Shown here: positions 60,347 to 64,000 of the stretch, one piece after another
Layout: every line of letters starts with the position of its first letter
How positions within the stretch are numbered: the stretch's first letter is position 1
Source: Oscillospiraceae bacterium
GTDB taxonomy: Bacteria > Bacillota > Clostridia > Oscillospirales > Oscillospiraceae
Reading direction: 5' to 3'
DNA: 64,000 bases
Assembly (NCBI GenBank): GCA_017501355.1
Contig: JAFVXA010000046.1
Span: 43,568 to 107,567, forward strand
Position numbers and translations under genes: made by a program
The notes under the pieces: model-generated
Database searches by the model: none
Told to the model about the DNA's origin: nothing
The model's input: the letters and a program-made list of their open reading frames with translations, nothing else

Positions 60347-62545
60347 ATGAAGATCATCAAGCGCAACGGCTCGGAAATGCCGTTTGACATTACCAAGATC
60401 ATTGCCGCCATCACCAAGGCGAACGAGGTGGTGGAGGAAGCGGAGCGCATGACCCCCATGCAGATCCAGCGTATCGCCCAGAGTGTGGAACTGCAGTGCG
60501 AAAAGCTGGGTCGTTCCCCCTCGGTGGAGGAGATCCAGGATCTGGTGGAGACCCAGATCATGGCGCATGGCGCGTATGATGTGGCGAAGAAGTACATCAC
60601 CTATCGTTACACCCGCTCCCTTGTCCGTCAGTCCAATACCACCGACGACAAGATCCTCAGCCTCATCGAGTGCAACAACGAGGAAGCCAAGCAGGAGAAC
60701 TCCAACAAGAACCCTGTGGTGAACTCCACCCAGCGTGACTATATGGCGGGCGAGGTCAGCCGCGACATCACCGAGCGTATTCTCCTGCCCAAGGAGATCG
60801 TGGAAGCGCATGAGCAGGGCATCATCCATTTCCACGATTCCGACTATTTCGCCCAGCACATGCACAACTGCGATCTGGTGAATCTCGAGGATATGCTCCA
60901 GAACGGCACCGTCATTACGGGTACTCTCATTGAGCGCCCCCACAGCTTCTCCACCGCCTGCAACATTGCTACCCAGATCATTGCGCAGGTGGCAAGCAAC
61001 CAGTATGGCGGTCAGAGCATTTCTCTTGCCCACCTTGCTCCCTTTGTGGATGTGAGCCGCAGGAAGATCCGTGCCGCTGTTGCAACGGAGCTGAACCTTG
61101 CGGGGGCACACGCCACCGCGGAGCAGATCGATAAGATCACCGAAAGCCGCCTGCGGGAGGAGATCCGCCGCGGCGTGCAGACCATTCAGTATCAGGTGGT
61201 GACGCTGCTCACCACCAACGGTCAGGCACCCTTTGTGACCGTGTTCATGTATCTTGGCGAAGCGGAGAACGAGCAGGAGCGCAAGGACCTTGCCCTCATC
61301 ATTGAGGAGACCCTGCAGCAGCGCTATCAGGGCGTGAAGAACGAGCAGGGCATCTGGGTGACCCCCGCCTTCCCCAAGCTCATCTATGTGCTGGAGGAGA
61401 GCAACATCACCGAGGACAGCCCCTACTGGTATCTCACCGAGCTTGCTGCCAAGTGTACCGCCAAGCGCATGGTGCCCGACTATATCAGCGAGAAGAAGAT
61501 GCTGGAGCTCAAGGGCGATGTCTACGCCTGCATGGGCTGCCGCTCCTTCCTCACCCCCGACCGCTTCACCGACGCGGGCGTGGGCAATATCGCCAAGGCG
61601 AAGAACTATAAGCCCGGTAAGCACCGCTACTACGGTCGCTTCAATCAGGGCGTGGTGACCATCAACCTGCCCGACGTGGCGCTCAGCAGCGGCGGCAACT
61701 TCGATAAATTCTGGAAGATCTTTGACGAGCGACTGGAGCTCTGCTATCAGGCGCTGCTGTGCCGCCATGAGCGTCTGAAGGGTACCCTCAGCGATGCCGC
61801 GCCCATTCTCTGGCAGTATGGTGCCTGCGCACGCCTCGAAAAGGGCGAGCCCATTGACAGACTTCTCTATGACGGCTATTCCACCATTTCCCTCGGCTAT
61901 GCGGGTCTTTACGAGTGCGTGAAGTACATGACCGGCAAGAGCCACACCGATGCATCCGCAACGCCCTTTGCGCTGCAGGTCATGGATCGCATGAACGATG
62001 CCTGCAAGGGTTGGAAGGCAAAGCACAACATCGACTTCTCCCTCTACGGTACGCCTCTGGAGAGCACCACCTATAAATTTGCCAAGTGCCTGCAGAAGCG
62101 CTTCGGCATCATCGAAGGTGTCACCGACAAGAGCTATATCACCAATAGCTATCATGTCCATGTGACCGAGCCCATCAATGCCTTTGAAAAGCTGGCGTTT
62201 GAGGCGCAGTTCCAGCACCTTTCTCCCGGCGGCGCCATCAGCTATGTGGAGGTGCCGGATATGCAGAACAATCTGCCGGCGGTGCTGGAAGTGATGAAGT
62301 TCATCTATGAGAACATCATCTACGCAGAGCTGAACACCAAGAGCGACTACTGCCAGGTCTGCGGCTGGGACGGTGAGATCCAGGTGGTGGACGAGGATGG
62401 CAAGCTTGTCTGGAAGTGCCCCAAGTGCGGTAATACCGATCAGGACAAGATGAATGTGGCACGCCGTACCTGCGGCTACATCGGCACCCAGTTCTGGAAT
62501 CAGGGCAGAACCCAGGAGATCAAGGAAAGAGTTCTCCATCTCTAA
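60347..62545 (+). CDS. nrdD: Anaerobic ribonucleoside-triphosphate reductase (class III)
   Basis: Glycyl-radical enzyme making deoxynucleotides without oxygen. The 732-residue protein has an N-terminal ATP-cone (about 1-90, KIIKRNGSEMPFDITKIIAA) for allosteric control. The catalytic barrel has conserved cysteines (for example CDLVNLEDML and the YACMGCRSFL region), and a zinc site CQVCGWDG ... CPKCGN lies near 680-705. The C-terminal glycyl-radical loop is RRTCGYIGTQFWNQG. The ATG at 60347 follows GGGGAGGAG; the ORF extension upstream runs through the palindrome. Controlled by the adjacent promoter and NrdR-type site. Confidence 0.98.
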   Translation: MKIIKRNGSEMPFDITKIIAAITKANEVVEEAERMTPMQIQRIAQSVELQCEKLGRSPSVEEIQDLVETQIMAHGAYDVAKKYITYRYTRSLVRQSNTTDDKILSLIECNNEEAKQENSNKNPVVNSTQRDYMAGEVSRDITERILLPKEIVEAHEQGIIHFHDSDYFAQHMHNCDLVNLEDMLQNGTVITGTLIERPHSFSTACNIATQIIAQVASNQYGGQSISLAHLAPFVDVSRRKIRAAVATELNLAGAHATAEQIDKITESRLREEIRRGVQTIQYQVVTLLTTNGQAPFVTVFMYLGEAENEQERKDLALIIEETLQQRYQGVKNEQGIWVTPAFPKLIYVLEESNITEDSPYWYLTELAAKCTAKRMVPDYISEKKMLELKGDVYACMGCRSFLTPDRFTDAGVGNIAKAKNYKPGKHRYYGRFNQGVVTINLPDVALSSGGNFDKFWKIFDERLELCYQALLCRHERLKGTLSDAAPILWQYGACARLEKGEPIDRLLYDGYSTISLGYAGLYECVKYMTGKSHTDASATPFALQVMDRMNDACKGWKAKHNIDFSLYGTPLESTTYKFAKCLQKRFGIIEGVTDKSYITNSYHVHVTEPINAFEKLAFEAQFQHLSPGGAISYVEVPDMQNNLPAVLEVMKFIYENIIYAELNTKSDYCQVCGWDGEIQVVDEDGKLVWKCPKCGNTDQDKMNVARRTCGYIGTQFWNQGRTQEIKERVLHL

Positions 62546-62552
62546 AAACAGA

Positions 62553-62575
62553 TAGGGGGGATTTTGTCCCCCCTA
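62553..62575 (+). terminator. Hairpin directly after nrdD
   Basis: Nine-base stem TAGGGGGGA / TCCCCCCTA with a TTTTG loop, 7 bases after the stop. No T run follows, so termination may be partial, allowing read-through to nrdG. Confidence 0.6.
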
Positions 62576-62599
62576 TATACGCCGAAAGCACGGAACTCA

Positions 62600-62927
62600 T
62601 TTGCCGTCGTAGCAGCGGCAGCGGAAAGAGAAGCAGGTCAAATCGACAAGCAGCGGCAGTTCTGCAAGCGCTGTAGTTGGTGTGTCGCACCAAGCTGTCG
62701 ATACGCACCCCATAGCGCTTTCTTTTTCTTTAAACACCGTTGCGGCGTGACGATTCCCGGACATTTTATGTCCGCCAATCGTGCCGCATCCTCGAAACAA
62801 CCTCGCTTCAACCGCCACAGGCGGCGCTTCGGTTGTTTCCACCGTCAACGGCGCATCTTCTTTTTCTTTGACAAGCCAAAGAAAAAGAAGATGGGGGGCT
62901 GAAAACAGCCTGCACTTGCGAAAGTGC
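62600..62927. repeat. Modular hairpin repeat, copy C (rearranged, inside the nrd locus)
   Basis: About 330 bases. The left part (middle module ending CTGTCGATACGCACC, then CTTTCTTTTTCTTT) is in the same orientation as copy B. The right part is inverted relative to B: a cassette with GGACATTTTATGTCC, the long hairpin at 62854-62893 (arm CATCTTCTTTTTCTTTG) and the end hairpin GCACTT-GCGA-AAGTGC at 62912-62927. So this copy is a chimera with an inversion point at a TTTCTTTTTCTTT tract. No gene is present in 62546-62954. Confidence 0.8.
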
Positions 62928-62954
62928 GATACTATCGGTAAAAGGGGATTGACT

Positions 62955-63317
62955 ATGAAAAAAGCAATTTTGATTCCTGTGCTTTGTCTTTGTATGATTC
63001 TTTGCGGCTGCGTGGGCGAAGGGGACATCATCGGTGTCTGGAGCGGCAGCGGCACGGTCAGCGTGATTGGCGTGGGCGTGGAGGATGCCGTGGCACCCAT
63101 GGAAACATGGACCTTCCGCGAGGATGGCACGGCGCAGCTGGAGGTGGACTCCGAGGGGGCGCTGCCCATTCTGGAGTTTACCTACACCTTTGAAAATGGC
63201 GTGCTGACCCTCACCGCGGGCAGCCGCAGCGTGGAGCTCCCCTGCCAGCAGGCGGGGAACGTCCTTGTGTTTGACCCGCAGGCAGAAGACCCCGCCATTT
63301 TCAACCGTGCGGGATAA
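62955..63317 (+). CDS. Small lipoprotein of unknown function between nrdD and nrdG
   Basis: A 120-residue protein with a lipoprotein signal (MKKAILIPVLCLCMILCGC, lipobox near LCGC, Cys19). The mature domain is a compact beta-rich fold: IIGVWSGSGTVSVIG, ETWTFREDGTAQLEV, LEFTYTFENGVLTLT. That pattern of W-x-G and TFREDGT strands is common in small lipocalin-like or DUF-type lipoproteins of Clostridia. AAAAGGGG precedes the ATG and nrdG starts 12 bases after the stop, so the two are likely co-transcribed. Why it sits in an nrd locus is unclear. Confidence 0.8.
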   Translation: MKKAILIPVLCLCMILCGCVGEGDIIGVWSGSGTVSVIGVGVEDAVAPMETWTFREDGTAQLEVDSEGALPILEFTYTFENGVLTLTAGSRSVELPCQQAGNVLVFDPQAEDPAIFNRAG

Positions 63318-63329
63318 GAGGAGAGAGCC

Positions 63330-63851
63330 ATGTACTACGGTGAAATCAAAAATTGCGACATTGCCAACGGCAGCGGTGTCCGCGTGACTCTTTTTGTCTC
63401 CGGATGCACCAATCGCTGCCCCGGCTGCTTTCAGCCTGAGACTTGGGACTTCTGCTACGGCGAGCCCTTTACCGCGGAAACGGAGGAACGGCTGCTGGCG
63501 CTGCTCAAGCCTGCCTACATCCACGGCTTGACCCTCCTTGGCGGCGATCCCTTCGAGCCCGAGAATCAGCGCGCCCTGCTGCCCTTCCTCAAAAGGGTGA
63601 GGGAGACCTATCCGGGCAAGAACATCTGGGCGTTTTCCGGCTTCACCTGGGAGGAGCTCCATACCCCCGGCGCCCACCCCTGTGTGGAAGTGACGGAGGA
63701 AATGCTTTCCCTTGTGGATGTGCTGGTGGACGGGCGCTTCATCGAAGCGCAGAAGAATATCTCCCTGCGCTTCCGTGGCTCGGAAAATCAGCGCATCATC
63801 GACGTACCCGCCACATTGGCGGCAGGAAAGGTGACACTCTGGCAAGGATAA
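63330..63851 (+). CDS. nrdG: Anaerobic ribonucleotide reductase activating protein
   Basis: Radical-SAM activase that installs the glycyl radical in NrdD. The 173-residue protein contains the cluster motif SGCTNRCPGCFQPETW (Cys-x3-Cys-x2-Cys, about residues 26-33), GLTLLGGDPFEP for SAM/phosphate contact and a C-terminal DVLVDGRFIEAQKNISLRFRGS. Length is standard. GGAGAGAG lies before the ATG. It is separated from nrdD by a repeat element and a lipoprotein gene rather than adjoining it. Confidence 0.97.
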   Translation: MYYGEIKNCDIANGSGVRVTLFVSGCTNRCPGCFQPETWDFCYGEPFTAETEERLLALLKPAYIHGLTLLGGDPFEPENQRALLPFLKRVRETYPGKNIWAFSGFTWEELHTPGAHPCVEVTEEMLSLVDVLVDGRFIEAQKNISLRFRGSENQRIIDVPATLAAGKVTLWQG

Positions 63852-63894
63852 ACAAAAACCCAGCGTGTCGAAAAAGTATTTCGCCCCGCTGTGC

Positions 63895-63929
63895 AAGTTT
63901 TTAGAACTTGCAAAAAGTTCTAAAAACTT
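63895..63929 (+). terminator. AT-rich hairpin downstream of nrdG
   Basis: Perfect 14-base stem AAGTTTTTAGAACT / AGTTCTAAAAACTT with loop TGCAAAA, 44 bases after the nrdG stop. The stem is AT-rich and the tail is CTTATTT, so it may be a weak terminator or a start of another repeat. The remaining bases to 64000 contain no recognisable gene. Confidence 0.5.
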
Positions 63930-64000
63930 CTTATTTGAAAGGTGCAGGACACCCTTCCTGGGTTTCCCGCACACACCCTTCCTTCCCGTCGAATCGGATA

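Noticed and set aside
59048..62539. Minus-strand open frame of 1163 codons opposite the permease and nrdD
   Set aside because: It is antisense to two well-supported genes; codon bias of GC-rich genes opens the opposite frame. No family resemblance, histidine/leucine-rich shadow composition.
1..64000. tRNA, rRNA or integrase genes
   Set aside because: No cloverleaf with a TTCGA-type T-loop, no rRNA segment and no recombinase or transposase motif was seen on reading; a covariance-model scan would be needed to exclude small RNAs fully.

Overview
The window is a chromosomal replication-origin region from a fairly GC-rich Gram-positive bacterium. Several traits point to Bacillota, class Clostridia, probably the gut order Oscillospirales: a dnaA-dnaN-S4-recF-remB block, rpmH-rnpA-yidD-yidC-khpB, a T-box ahead of hisS, Soj/Spo0J with Bacillus-type parS sites, a Noc-like second ParB, a DnaD/DnaI-type helicase-loading pair, VanW, dimeric GlyRS and class III NrdD/NrdG. 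The order-level placement is inference. Coding is dense, intergenic gaps are short, TTG and GTG starts are frequent, and most gaps carry a strong hairpin terminator. No tRNA, rRNA, CRISPR array, transposase or recombinase gene was seen.

Layout. 1-4.2 kb (minus): partial remB, recF, S4-domain gene, dnaN, a DnaA-box-rich gap (likely oriC) and dnaA. 4.4-7.6 kb (plus): rpmH, rnpA, yidD, yidC, khpB. 7.9-16 kb: degV, glycyl-tRNA synthetase, LtaS-like sulfatase, nitroreductase, AlaX editing protein and a GH3 lipoprotein. 16.3-23.8 kb (minus): serS, mscL, rsmG, a MinD-like ATPase, mgsA, T-box/hisS and aspS. 23.8-26.1 kb: parA-parB plus a membrane coiled-coil gene, bracketed by two perfect parS palindromes. 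26-35 kb (minus): zapA, U32 peptidase, dut, maf, mreC, mreD, PBP2 and a GH13 enzyme. 35-38.9 kb: dnaD-like and dnaI-like genes, a YcxB-like protein and a QueG-like Fe-S protein. 39-44.4 kb: two paralogous ECF sigma/anti-sigma pairs flanking VanW and noc. 44.4-45.5 kb: a decayed foreign gene between two copies of a terminator. 45.5-51.4 kb: DUF4340, VTC/DUF4956, FliB-like, prmA and mnmE. 52-58.8 kb: small XRE regulator, pnp, rpsO and two AGCS symporters. 59-64 kb: an ion permease and the anaerobic ribonucleotide reductase locus nrdD, a lipoprotein and nrdG, with an NrdR-type palindrome in front.

Functionally the window combines replication initiation (DnaA, DnaN, RecF, DnaD, DnaI), segregation and division placement (ParA, ParB, parS, Noc, MinD-like, ZapA), elongation of the cell wall (MreC, MreD, PBP2, VanW), membrane insertion and tRNA/rRNA maturation (YidC, RnpA, MnmE, RsmG, PrmA), four aminoacyl-tRNA synthetases and an alanyl-tRNA editing enzyme. 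The usual rpmH-to-parB block of Bacillota is broken into dispersed pieces and mnmG is not in the window.

The most unusual material is non-coding. A family of about 330-550 bp intergenic elements (15.7-16.25, 51.5-52.1 and 62.6-62.9 kb) is built from modules delimited by TTTCTTTTTCTTT tracts that pair into long hairpins. Modules have been gained, lost and inverted between copies. The second most unusual feature is the island at 44.4-45.5 kb, which holds a pseudogene of a PBECR-like (phage-type nuclease) protein.
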